Shown piece by piece: positions 56,502-64,000 of a DNA stretch of 64,000 nucleotides; the stretch's first letter is position 1, and every line of letters starts with the position of its first letter. This stretch comes from Gammaproteobacteria bacterium. Lineage in GTDB: Bacteria; Pseudomonadota; Gammaproteobacteria; Steroidobacterales; Woeseiaceae. A program made the translations under genes and the position numbers. The stretch covers positions 24,994-88,993 of the forward strand of contig JAHZJK010000002.1 of the NCBI GenBank assembly GCA_022600955.1. Reading direction: 5' to 3'. Below the pieces are notes generated by a model. That model was not told where the DNA came from. It was given only the letters and a program-made list of their open reading frames with translations, and searched no databases.

Positions 56502-57887
56502 TTGCGTCCGTTGATTATTATGACAGTAGCCGGTCTCATCGGCACGTGTTCGAGCCCGCCTCCGATACTGGAGCAGGTCCTCGAAACGGGCGAGCTTCGT
56601 GTCGTGACCAGGGACAGCCCCACCACCTATACCATAAGCCCGGATGGCCCCAGGGGGCCGGAATACGATCTCGTGCAGGCCTTCGCCGATGAGCTTGGTG
56701 TTGCGCTCGTCATCGAACCTGTCGCCAGCGTCTCGGAAATCATGCCGAAGCTGCTGTCGGGTGAAGCCCACATGGCGGCGGCCGGTCTTTCGATTACCGA
56801 TTCACGTCGCGAGTACCTGAATTTCGGTCATCCCTATGAGACCGTGGACGTGCACCTGATCTACAAGCTCGGCACCGGCAAGCCACGCTCTATCGACGAC
56901 GTCGTCGGGCGCTCAATTGAGGTGATGGCCAGCAGTAGCCACGTCGACCTGCTGAGCTCAATACAGGACTCCTACCCTGCTATTGAGTGGTCTGAGAACG
57001 CTGATATCGAGGTCGCCGAACTGCTCACCAAAGTCGCCATGGGCGAAGTCGATATGACGGTTGCGGACAGTCCAGATTTCAATATCCAACGGCACTTCTA
57101 CCCTGATTTGCGCGTCGCACTGGATCTCGACATTGGAGATCCGGTTGCCTGGGGCTTCCCCAAGGGCAAGGCTGACAGCTTGCTGGCAGCGGCCGATGAC
57201 TTCCTGATCAGGTCTGATCGTGGCGGTCTTTTGACGCAAGTCCATGACCGCTACTACGGTTACACGAAGAAATTCGACTATGTCGGCACACGCAACTTCA
57301 TTCGCCACTTTGAGAAGCGCCTGCCTCGCTACCGCGAGATGTTTGAAACTGCCGGTCGCGAAATGGGAGTCGACTGGCGACTGCTCGCGGCTATTGGCTA
57401 CCAGGAATCGCACTGGCGCTCGCAGGCCGTCTCGCCAACCGGCGTCCGCGGCATCATGATGCTGACGCAGGCAACGGCTGACTACCTCGGCATTGACGAC
57501 CGGCTGGATCCACAGAACAGTATTTTTGGTGGTGCCCGCTATTACGCGCGACAGACTGAGCGCGTTGCCGACACGGTCGGGGAGCCAGACCGCACGTGGA
57601 TGGCCCTCGCCGCTTATAACGTCGGCTTCAATCACATTAAAGACGCACGCATGATCGTCGAGTGGCAAGGTGGTGATCCGGACACCTGGGTCGATATCAG
57701 CGCAGCGCTGCCGTTGTTGTCGCAGCGCAAATGGTACTCACGGGTACCGTATGGATACGCGCGTGGCTGGGAGCCAGTGCTGTACGTCAACAATATTCGC
57801 GCGTACTACAACATCATGAAATGGCTGACGGAAAAAGAGCAGACCGAGCCCGCAGCGCTAGCGACGGACACTGAAGAAACGGCGTAA
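56502..57887 (+). CDS. mltF: Membrane-bound lytic murein transglycosylase F
   Basis: 461 aa. TTG start (MRPLIIMTVAGLIGTCSS) with AGGGG upstream; the Cys in LIGTCSS is a possible lipobox. N-terminal solute-binding-protein-like domain (about 30-260: ELRVVTRDSPTTY, YDLVQAFADELGV, AAAGLSITDSRREYLNF); C-terminal SLT domain (about 285-430) with catalytic Glu in AAIGYQESHWRSQAVSPTGVRG and the AAYNVGFNHI motif. Cleaves peptidoglycan to anhydromuropeptides. Overlaps the convergent tadA gene by 30 bp. Confidence 0.93.
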   Translation: MRPLIIMTVAGLIGTCSSPPPILEQVLETGELRVVTRDSPTTYTISPDGPRGPEYDLVQAFADELGVALVIEPVASVSEIMPKLLSGEAHMAAAGLSITDSRREYLNFGHPYETVDVHLIYKLGTGKPRSIDDVVGRSIEVMASSSHVDLLSSIQDSYPAIEWSENADIEVAELLTKVAMGEVDMTVADSPDFNIQRHFYPDLRVALDLDIGDPVAWGFPKGKADSLLAAADDFLIRSDRGGLLTQVHDRYYGYTKKFDYVGTRNFIRHFEKRLPRYREMFETAGREMGVDWRLLAAIGYQESHWRSQAVSPTGVRGIMMLTQATADYLGIDDRLDPQNSIFGGARYYARQTERVADTVGEPDRTWMALAAYNVGFNHIKDARMIVEWQGGDPDTWVDISAALPLLSQRKWYSRVPYGYARGWEPVLYVNNIRAYYNIMKWLTEKEQTEPAALATDTEETA

Positions 57888-58331
57888 CAACTCGCCCGAT
57901 TCATCTGCCAGCAATCCACCGTTGATTTCAAAACGATGATTCAGCACGCGTGAGCCAGACAAATCCTCAACACTGCCGAGCGCACCGGCCTTCTTGTCAT
58001 ACGCCGCAAATACGACACGCCCGACACGCGCCTGAGCGATTGCCCCGGCACACATCACACACGGCTCAAGCGTTACATACAAGGTAGCGCCCGTAAGACG
58101 GTGATTGCCCAGCGCGCTCGCTGCCGTTCGCAGCGCAACGATCTCTGCGTGGCCGCTTGGGTCAGCATCGATGACGGAACGATTGTGCCCGGTCGCAACG
58201 ATTTCACCGTCGATAACGACGACAGCGCCGACTGGCACCTCGCCGGCCGCTTCGGCGTTCGCAGCTTCAACGAGGGCAGCGCTCATGTGCGCGATATCGA
58301 ATTCCGACCAGTTGGCGGCCACTACTCCCAC
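57858..58331 (-). CDS. tadA: tRNA-specific adenosine deaminase
   Basis: 157 aa. Deaminates A34 of tRNA-Arg(ACG) to inosine. Zinc site: [10 protein letters not shown] (His and catalytic Glu) and [11 protein letters not shown] (two Cys). EVPVGAVVV and [13 protein letters not shown] are typical. An upstream in-frame Met may be a few codons off. It overlaps guaA by 10 bp and mltF by 30 bp, so it is probably transcribed with guaB-guaA. Confidence 0.95.
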   Translation of the reverse strand: MGVVAANWSEFDIAHMSAALVEAANAEAAGEVPVGAVVVIDGEIVATGHNRSVIDADPSGHAEIVALRTAASALGNHRLTGATLYVTLEPCVMCAGAIAQARVGRVVFAAYDKKAGALGSVEDLSGSRVLNHRFEINGGLLADESGELLRRFFSVRR

Positions 58332-59887
58332 TCAATCGTGGCAGGCGGTTTGCCGCTGATATCGTAAGTCACACGCGAAATCCCGTCGATCTCATTGATG
58401 ATGCGCAAGCTCACGTGCTCAAGGAAATCGTATGGCAGATGCGCCCAGCGCGCCGTCATGAAATCGACGGTCTCTACCGCACGCAGTGCAACGACCCAGT
58501 CATATTTGCGCCCGTCGCCCATGACACCGACTGACTTCACCGGGAGAAATACCGCGAACGCCTGGCTGGTTTTGGCGTACAAACCATGCTTGTGCAATTC
58601 GTTGATGAAAATGTCGTCGGCAAGCTGCAGTAACCTGGCGTATTCCTCTTTAACTTCGCCGAGTATACGAACGCCCAGCCCGGGCCCCGGGAACGGATGG
58701 CGGTACACCATCATTTCTGGCAGACCCAGCTCAATACCAATCTTGCGAACCTCGTCTTTGAACAGTTCACGCAGTGGTTCAACCAGCGACATGCGCATGT
58801 ACTCAGGCAATCCGCCGACATTGTGGTGAGACTTGATCACGTGCGCCTTGCCGCTCTTGGCGCCAGCGGATTCAATGACGTCCGGATAAATAGTGCCCTG
58901 TGCAAGCCACTCGATGCCGTCGAGCTTCTGCGCCTCTTCATCAAAAATCTCAATGAACTGGGCGCCGATGATTTTGCGTTTTTCTTCGGGGTCGGAAACA
59001 CCCTTAAGAGCACTGAAGAACCGCTCGGCTGCGTTAACACGAATCACATTGATGTGCATGTGTTCAGCAAACAGGTCCATGACCTGGTCGCCCTCGTTAT
59101 GGCGTAACAGTCCGTGATCAACGAACACACAGACGAGCTGGTCACCAATTGCTTCGTGTAGCAATGCAGCTACGACTGATGAATCGACACCACCCGACAG
59201 GCCAAGCAGTACTTTGCCGTCTCCAACCTGCTTTTTAACCGTATCGATCGCATCGTGAACGATGTTGCCGGGCGTCCAGTCGCCAGCGCACTCGCAGATA
59301 TCATTGACGAAGCGGCGCAGGATTTCCTGCCCCTGCAATGTATGCGTCACCTCCGGGTGAAACTGTACGCCGTAGAAATGCCGCGACACGTCTTCCATTG
59401 CGGCCAGCGGTGAATTCGAGCTGCTCGCCGTAGCCTTGAAACCCGGGGGGATTGATGCGACGCGATCGCCGTGACTCATCCACACTTTGAGCATCGATTT
59501 GTCACTCGCGTCGCTGAGGCCGCCGAGCAGGCTTGAGTCCTGCGGCGTGATCTCGGCGTAACCAAACTCGCGATGTGAAGACGATTCAACTTCACCGCCC
59601 AGTTCTGCGGCCATCGTCTGCATGCCGTAGCAGATCCCGAGGACCGGCACACCAAGCTCAAATACCGTGTGCGAAACGCGCGGCCCCTCATCGAAATGCA
59701 CGGACTCCGGACTACCCGAAAGTATGACGCCCTTCGGATTGAAAGCGGCGATGTCGTCGTCCGACATATCCCACGGATGAATTTCCGAGTAGACGCCGTT
59801 TTCACGTACACGGCGAGCGATTAACTGGGTGTATTGACTGCCGAAATCAAGGATCAACAGTCGGTGCGCGTGTATGTCAGGGTGCAT
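58322..59887 (-). CDS. guaA: GMP synthase (glutamine-hydrolysing)
   Basis: 521 aa, standard length. Amidates XMP to GMP. The glutaminase domain (1-200) has [19 protein letters not shown], catalytic Cys in [11 protein letters not shown] and His/Glu in GVQFHPEV; the ATP pyrophosphatase has the P-loop [11 protein letters not shown]; the dimerisation domain ends IEWE. It follows guaB by 5 bp in the usual guaB-guaA order. Confidence 0.98.
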   Translation of the reverse strand: MHPDIHAHRLLILDFGSQYTQLIARRVRENGVYSEIHPWDMSDDDIAAFNPKGVILSGSPESVHFDEGPRVSHTVFELGVPVLGICYGMQTMAAELGGEVESSSHREFGYAEITPQDSSLLGGLSDASDKSMLKVWMSHGDRVASIPPGFKATASSSNSPLAAMEDVSRHFYGVQFHPEVTHTLQGQEILRRFVNDICECAGDWTPGNIVHDAIDTVKKQVGDGKVLLGLSGGVDSSVVAALLHEAIGDQLVCVFVDHGLLRHNEGDQVMDLFAEHMHINVIRVNAAERFFSALKGVSDPEEKRKIIGAQFIEIFDEEAQKLDGIEWLAQGTIYPDVIESAGAKSGKAHVIKSHHNVGGLPEYMRMSLVEPLRELFKDEVRKIGIELGLPEMMVYRHPFPGPGLGVRILGEVKEEYARLLQLADDIFINELHKHGLYAKTSQAFAVFLPVKSVGVMGDGRKYDWVVALRAVETVDFMTARWAHLPYDFLEHVSLRIINEIDGISRVTYDISGKPPATIEWE

Positions 59888-59892
59888 GAGGC

Positions 59893-61362
59893 CTAGTTCT
59901 TAGAGCGATAGTTGGGAGCTTCTTTGGTGATCGTTACATCGTGTACATGGCTCTCGGCCATGCCAGCACCAGTAATGCGGACAAATTTCGGTTTGCTGCG
60001 CATCTCGTCGATGCTGGCGCTGCCTGTGTATCCCATTGCCGCGCGAATCCCGCCGATGAGCTGGTGCACGATAGCCGTGAGGCTACCCTTGTAAGAGACT
60101 CGGCCCTCGATACCTTCCGGCACAAGCTTCTCAAGCTCTTCGGTCGCGTCCTGGAAATAGCGGTCCGAGGAGCCATGTGAGCCGCCCATCGCGCCGACAG
60201 AACCCATGCCACGATAGGCCTTGTAGGAACGGCCCTGGTACAACTCGACCTCACCGGGTGATTCCTCAGTTCCAGCGAACAGGCCCCCGATCATCGCCGA
60301 GTGTGCGCCGGCGACCAGCGCTTTCGCGATATCGCCGGAGTACCGAATGCCGCCATCAGCGATCAACGGAACGCCCGACTTCTGCAGCGCTTCTGCCACC
60401 TCGGCAACCGCAGAGACCTGCGGTACGCCGACTCCGGCAACGACCCGTGTGGTGCAAATTGAGCCGGGGCCTATGCCAACCTTGACGCCATCAACGCCCG
60501 CTTCAACCAGCGCGAGTGCGGCCTCCGCTGTCACGATGTTGCCACCGATGAGTTGTACATCCGGGTGCGCCGTCTTGACACGTGTAATGCGCTCCAGGAC
60601 ACCTTTTGAATGCCCGTGCGAGGTATCAACGACCAATACGTCGACTCCAGCCTCGACAAGCGCGTCAACCCGATCGTCGGTATCCATTCCCGTGCCAACG
60701 GCAGCACCGACACGCAGCGCGCCGCTGTTATCTTTGCACGCGTTGGGAAAGTCCACGGCCTTCTGGAAATCTTTCGCCGTAATCATGCCTCTCAGCTCGA
60801 ATTTGTCGTCAACGACCAGGACTTTTTCGATGCGGTACTTGTGCAGCAACCCGAGGACCTCTTCCTCATCGGCGTTTTCTTTTACCGTGACAAGGCGCTC
60901 TTTCGGAGTCATGACACTTGAGACTGGTGCATCCAGCTGCGTTTCAAAGCGCAGGTCGCGATGCGTGACGATGCCGACCGTGTTCCTGCCGTCAACGACC
61001 GGGACACCGGAAATGCCCATCGCACGAGTCAGGTCGATAACTTCGCGAATGCTCATGTCGGGGCTGACCGTGATCGGATTGCGCACCATGCCCGATTCGA
61101 ATTTTTTGACGGTCAGTACCTGCTTGGCCTGGCCCTCGATAGACATGTTCTTGTGAACAATGCCCAAACCGCCTTCCTGCGCCAGCGCGATTGCCAGCCG
61201 GGCCTCGGTAACCGTATCCATGGCGGCGGATAAGAGTGGAATGCTGAGCCTGATCTCACGTGTCAGGGCCGTACTCAGGTCAACCTCGCGGGGCAGCACG
61301 TCAGAATATCCGGGCTGCAGGAGGACGTCGTCGAATGTCAGAGCTTCCTTGGCGATGCGCAT
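59893..61362 (-). CDS. guaB: Inosine-5'-monophosphate dehydrogenase
   Basis: 489 aa. Oxidises IMP to XMP with NAD+, the first step of guanine nucleotide synthesis. A CBS-pair insert (about 95-205: [39 protein letters not shown]) sits in the TIM barrel; the catalytic Cys is in [17 protein letters not shown]; flap [12 protein letters not shown]. First gene of guaB-guaA-tadA. Promoter not clearly seen. Confidence 0.98.
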   Translation of the reverse strand: MRIAKEALTFDDVLLQPGYSDVLPREVDLSTALTREIRLSIPLLSAAMDTVTEARLAIALAQEGGLGIVHKNMSIEGQAKQVLTVKKFESGMVRNPITVSPDMSIREVIDLTRAMGISGVPVVDGRNTVGIVTHRDLRFETQLDAPVSSVMTPKERLVTVKENADEEEVLGLLHKYRIEKVLVVDDKFELRGMITAKDFQKAVDFPNACKDNSGALRVGAAVGTGMDTDDRVDALVEAGVDVLVVDTSHGHSKGVLERITRVKTAHPDVQLIGGNIVTAEAALALVEAGVDGVKVGIGPGSICTTRVVAGVGVPQVSAVAEVAEALQKSGVPLIADGGIRYSGDIAKALVAGAHSAMIGGLFAGTEESPGEVELYQGRSYKAYRGMGSVGAMGGSHGSSDRYFQDATEELEKLVPEGIEGRVSYKGSLTAIVHQLIGGIRAAMGYTGSASIDEMRSKPKFVRITGAGMAESHVHDVTITKEAPNYRSKN

Positions 61363-61450
61363 GGTGAGTTCTTCAGTTTGATGAGGTTAAACGGTCAATT
61401 GTACGCTCGACGGATTTGCGGGTAAACGGTACGGTGTTCGATATACTGCA

Positions 61451-62809
61451 ATGATGCAAATGAATGACCCGGCAACGGCCGCAATTACCGTCAGTCAGCT
61501 CAATCGGCGCGTCAAGACGCTGCTTGAGCAGGGAATTGCGCGGCTCTGGATTGAGGGAGAAATCTCAAATCTCTCCAAACCGGCGTCTGGCCACATCTAT
61601 TTCAGCCTCAAAGATGACAGCGCACAGGTCAGTTCCGCCTGGTTCCGGCAGCGCCAGCGTGGCCCGGCCATAGGATTCAAGAATGGAGATCGCGTGCTCG
61701 CCTACGGCCGCGTTAGCCTGTACGAGGCGCGTGGCAACTTCCAATTGATCGTTGAGCAGATGGAACCCGCCGGCGAAGGGGTCCTGAAGCGTCGTTATGA
61801 CGCCCTGAAGAACAAGCTGGCAGCCGAAGGCCTGTTCGACGAAGACAGGAAAGCGGCACTGCCCGAGCTGCCGCAACGAATCGGCGTCATCACCTCCCCG
61901 AGTGGCGCAGCCGTGCGCGATATCCTGAGCGTACTGGGACGGCGGTTCCCCGCCATACCGGTCGTCATTTACCCGGCTGCAGTTCAGGGCGACGCAGCAC
62001 CGGGCGAACTGATGCAGGCTCTGCGGCAGGCCATTGAGCGCGCTGAATGCGACGTCCTCATCATCGGCCGCGGCGGCGGCTCGCTCGAAGATCTGTGGGC
62101 ATTCAATGATGAGCAATTTGCACGGGCGATCGCGGCATGTCCGATTCCGGTCATCAGTGCCGTCGGCCATGAAGTCGATTTCACGATTGCAGACTTCGTC
62201 AGTGACATGCGCGCGCCAACGCCATCGGGCGCGGCCGAAATCGCTGTACCTGACCAGGGCGAATGGTTGCACAGACTTGCAGGACTGACCGTGCGCATCG
62301 CGCGCGTTGCAGAGCGCGCCGTGCAAGATCGTGCCCAGCAGCTCGACTGGCTCGGCAGGCGCCTGCTCACTAACGGGCCCGGTGCCCGACTGCAAAGGCA
62401 GGGAGACAAGCTGCGCGCGCAGGGCAATCGTCTTACGGCGGCCATGCGGCAACAGCTGCTCGAACAACGCAACAGCCTGCAAACACAACGCAGCGCCCTG
62501 CTGCGGCTTTCGCCGGCACTCTCTGTACAGCGCTCAATTGCGCGGCTGCAACAGATCAGTCAACGGCTTGCAACATCGACGCAAAACAGGATTTCGGATA
62601 ATAGCCACCGCCTCGCTCTGCTGGCCCGTGGTCTGCATTCCGTAAGTCCGCTCGCAACGCTCGACCGCGGCTATGCCATCGTCCGCGATGCAGGCTCAGG
62701 CACCGTGATAACAGATGCGAAGACCGTCACGCAGGGGGATCGGATTCGGGCCCATCTTGCGCATGGGGAACTGCTCGCGACTGTTGACGAGGCAACCCCC
62801 GATGAGTAG
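61451..62809 (+). CDS. xseA: Exodeoxyribonuclease VII large subunit
   Basis: 452 aa. N-terminal OB domain (ITVSQLNRRVKTLLEQGIARLWIEGEISNLSKPASGHIYFSLKD), then the catalytic core (ERIGVITSPSGAAVRDI-like: QRIGVITSPSGAAVRDILSV; IGRGGGSLEDLWAFNDE; PVISAVGHEVDFTIADFVSD), and a coiled-coil C-terminal region that binds XseB. Starts at 61451, 61454 or 61460 are all ATG; TATACT at 61442-61447 lies just upstream, so the transcript may have a very short leader. Its 3' end overlaps the M23 peptidase start. Confidence 0.96.
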   Translation: MMQMNDPATAAITVSQLNRRVKTLLEQGIARLWIEGEISNLSKPASGHIYFSLKDDSAQVSSAWFRQRQRGPAIGFKNGDRVLAYGRVSLYEARGNFQLIVEQMEPAGEGVLKRRYDALKNKLAAEGLFDEDRKAALPELPQRIGVITSPSGAAVRDILSVLGRRFPAIPVVIYPAAVQGDAAPGELMQALRQAIERAECDVLIIGRGGGSLEDLWAFNDEQFARAIAACPIPVISAVGHEVDFTIADFVSDMRAPTPSGAAEIAVPDQGEWLHRLAGLTVRIARVAERAVQDRAQQLDWLGRRLLTNGPGARLQRQGDKLRAQGNRLTAAMRQQLLEQRNSLQTQRSALLRLSPALSVQRSIARLQQISQRLATSTQNRISDNSHRLALLARGLHSVSPLATLDRGYAIVRDAGSGTVITDAKTVTQGDRIRAHLAHGELLATVDEATPDE

Positions 62810-63596
62810 GACCGTGTTGATGCTCTGCCTGTTGCTGACCACAGGCGTTTTCGCGTCCAGTCAGTCCTTGCGGCCCGGCGGTATAGCGATTGTTACGCTC
62901 GGCGCAAGCACTGATCCACGCCCGACAGTCACGCTGGACGGTCGACCTGTGCTGGTTAGTCGACAAGCAGACCACTGGCAGGCAATTGTGGGCATTCCAC
63001 TCGCCACGGACCCGGGATCGCTGAGCATCTCAGTGGATGGTGAGCATATGACTATTGATGTTGCAGCCCACGCGTATCGCGAACAACGCCTGACAGTCAA
63101 AAACCAGAGCTATGTGACGCCAGGGCAGGCGCAGCTGGATCGCATTGGCGCGGAACGCAAGATCATTGATGCGGCGCTGACGAACTTCCGACAGGTTCCG
63201 ATTGAAGCGATTTCACTTCAGGCACCGGTGGAAGGCCCGCGCAGTTCGAGTTTTGGCCTGCGTCGTTTTTTCAACGACCAGCCGCGCTCACCACACAAGG
63301 GCATGGATATTGCTGCGGCAAGCGGAGAACCCATCGTCGCGCCAAGAGCTGGCATTGTGTCTGCAACCGGTGACTTCTTTTTCAATGGCAATACGGTGCT
63401 GCTCGATCACGGCCAGGGATTTGTCACCATGTACTGCCACATGAGCACGATCGATGTGCAGCAAGGACAGGCGGTTATGGCGGGCGAGCCTTTAGGGGCG
63501 GTCGGCGCGACCGGTCGAGTGACGGGACCTCACTTGCATTTCGGGACCTACCTGAACGGTACCGCGGTCGATCCTGCGATATTCCTTGACGACTAG
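62802..63596 (+). CDS. Exported M23 family metallopeptidase
   Basis: 264 aa. Signal peptide MSRTVLMLCLLLTTGVFASS. A beta domain (about 25-115) precedes the LytM-type peptidase: zinc ligands in SPHKGMDIAA (HxxxD) and GPHLHFGTYLNG (HxH). Such proteins cut peptidoglycan cross-links or act as degenerate regulators; here all ligands appear present. ATG 62802 overlaps the xseA end by 8 bp, and its stop overlaps the metX stop region by 3 bp, convergent. Confidence 0.9.
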   Translation: MSRTVLMLCLLLTTGVFASSQSLRPGGIAIVTLGASTDPRPTVTLDGRPVLVSRQADHWQAIVGIPLATDPGSLSISVDGEHMTIDVAAHAYREQRLTVKNQSYVTPGQAQLDRIGAERKIIDAALTNFRQVPIEAISLQAPVEGPRSSSFGLRRFFNDQPRSPHKGMDIAAASGEPIVAPRAGIVSATGDFFFNGNTVLLDHGQGFVTMYCHMSTIDVQQGQAVMAGEPLGAVGATGRVTGPHLHFGTYLNGTAVDPAIFLDD

Positions 63597-64000
63597 CCGC
63601 AGCTGTCAAAGAACTCGCACAATACCGGACGAAACGCGTCCATCTCGACGAGGAATGAGTCGTGACCGCGAATGCAGTCCAGTTCCACTAGCCGACTGTT
63701 GGCGCACACGGCTGCCATGCCAGCGGCAAGTTCGCGCTGTTGCTCGATCGGAAACAAGATGTCGGTACGAACACCGATAACCAGTACTTGCTCAAGCTGC
63801 AGGCGCTTGAATCCGGATTCGAGCGATCCACCGTATTCGGCGAGATCAAACAGGTCGGACGCGTGTGACAGGTACAGGTAGCAATTCGGGTCAAACGCGC
63901 CACTAAACTTGTTGGCGTGATTCTCGAGATACGATTCGACCGAAAACTCTGCAACGAACTGGTCTTCAGTTCTGGCTTCATCTGTCGAGCGCTCACGTCC
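63593..64000 (-). CDS. metX: MetX-type homoserine O-acyltransferase, C-terminal part (cut by window edge)
   Basis: 135 codons visible. The alpha/beta hydrolase C-terminal half: FDPNCYLYLSHASDLFDLAEYGG, VLVIGVRTDILFPIEQQRELAAGM with the triad Asp, and GHDSFLVEMDAFRPVL with the triad His. These strings match the MetX family. The Ser nucleophile region lies beyond 64000. MetX members acetylate or succinylate homoserine (or serine in some lineages). A MetA-family enzyme is also encoded at 42989-44038, so the genome has two homoserine-acyltransferase families. Confidence 0.88.
   Translation of the reverse strand, partial: GRERSTDEARTEDQFVAEFSVESYLENHANKFSGAFDPNCYLYLSHASDLFDLAEYGGSLESGFKRLQLEQVLVIGVRTDILFPIEQQRELAAGMAAVCANSRLVELDCIRGHDSFLVEMDAFRPVLCEFFDSCG

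Overview
The window looks like chromosomal DNA of a gammaproteobacterium, moderately GC-rich and densely packed, with many start/stop overlaps between neighbouring genes. Gene content (EpmA with EF-P Lys34, the RibB variant with a degenerate cyclohydrolase half, FimX/FimV-like pilus proteins, DUF1820 and CPXCG small proteins, a TolB-like/TPR membrane protein, a TagH-type FHA protein) suggests a marine or sediment lineage near Woeseiaceae/Chromatiales/Xanthomonadales. That placement is inference; no rRNA is present to test it.

Layout. 0-2.4 kb: tail of a PCuAC copper chaperone, then psd, epmA and msrC, overlapping on the + strand, with efp convergent at 2.4-3.0 kb. 3.2-7.4 kb: a FimX-like REC-PAS-GGDEF-EAL protein and a FimV-like LysM protein, probably for type IV pilus/polar function. 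7.4-11.6 kb: parE-parC. 11.6-14.1 kb: a rubrerythrin / HdrD-like Fe-S / DUF3501 operon behind a good promoter with a palindrome at the expected transcription start; xseB is divergent. 14.4 kb: a perfect 27-bp inverted repeat. 14.5-25.5 kb: a long minus-strand block: HDAC-like deacetylase, glyA, nrdR, ribD, ribE, ribBX, ribH, nusB, thiL, pgpA, a Ser/Thr kinase with a cyclic-nucleotide-binding domain, a CPXCG protein and an exported M20 peptidase. 25.5-35.1 kb: ettA, three poorly known genes, purL, DUF1820, and an orphan TagH-like FHA protein. 35.1-38.4 kb: a maoC-CoA lyase-acs operon. 38.5-46.5 kb: aldo/keto reductase, ppa, a lipase-fold protein with a His nucleophile position, metA-metY, an ExeA-like AAA/FHA protein, and a fatty acid desaturase.

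46.7-56.3 kb is the accessory part. It holds three adjacent lipoproteins (two of them paralogous), a RES-domain protein without an antitoxin, and single genes (HIT, TolB/TPR, small membrane and secreted proteins, methyltransferase, SRPBCC protein) separated by copies of one dispersed intergenic repeat. It ends at the 3' end of tRNA-Ser(CGA), whose last 20 bp are duplicated 145 bp further into the accessory side, as expected of an integration hot spot. No integrase is visible.

56.5-64 kb returns to core genes: mltF, tadA, guaA, guaB, xseA, an M23 peptidase, and the 3' part of a MetX-type homoserine acyltransferase cut by the window edge.

The most interesting signals are the repeat-delimited gene array beside the tRNA, the rubrerythrin/HdrD-like/DUF3501 operon with its operator, the scattered FHA/kinase genes, and the maoC-lyase-acs operon. 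Family names come from recognised motifs and overall similarity by eye; no database search was possible.
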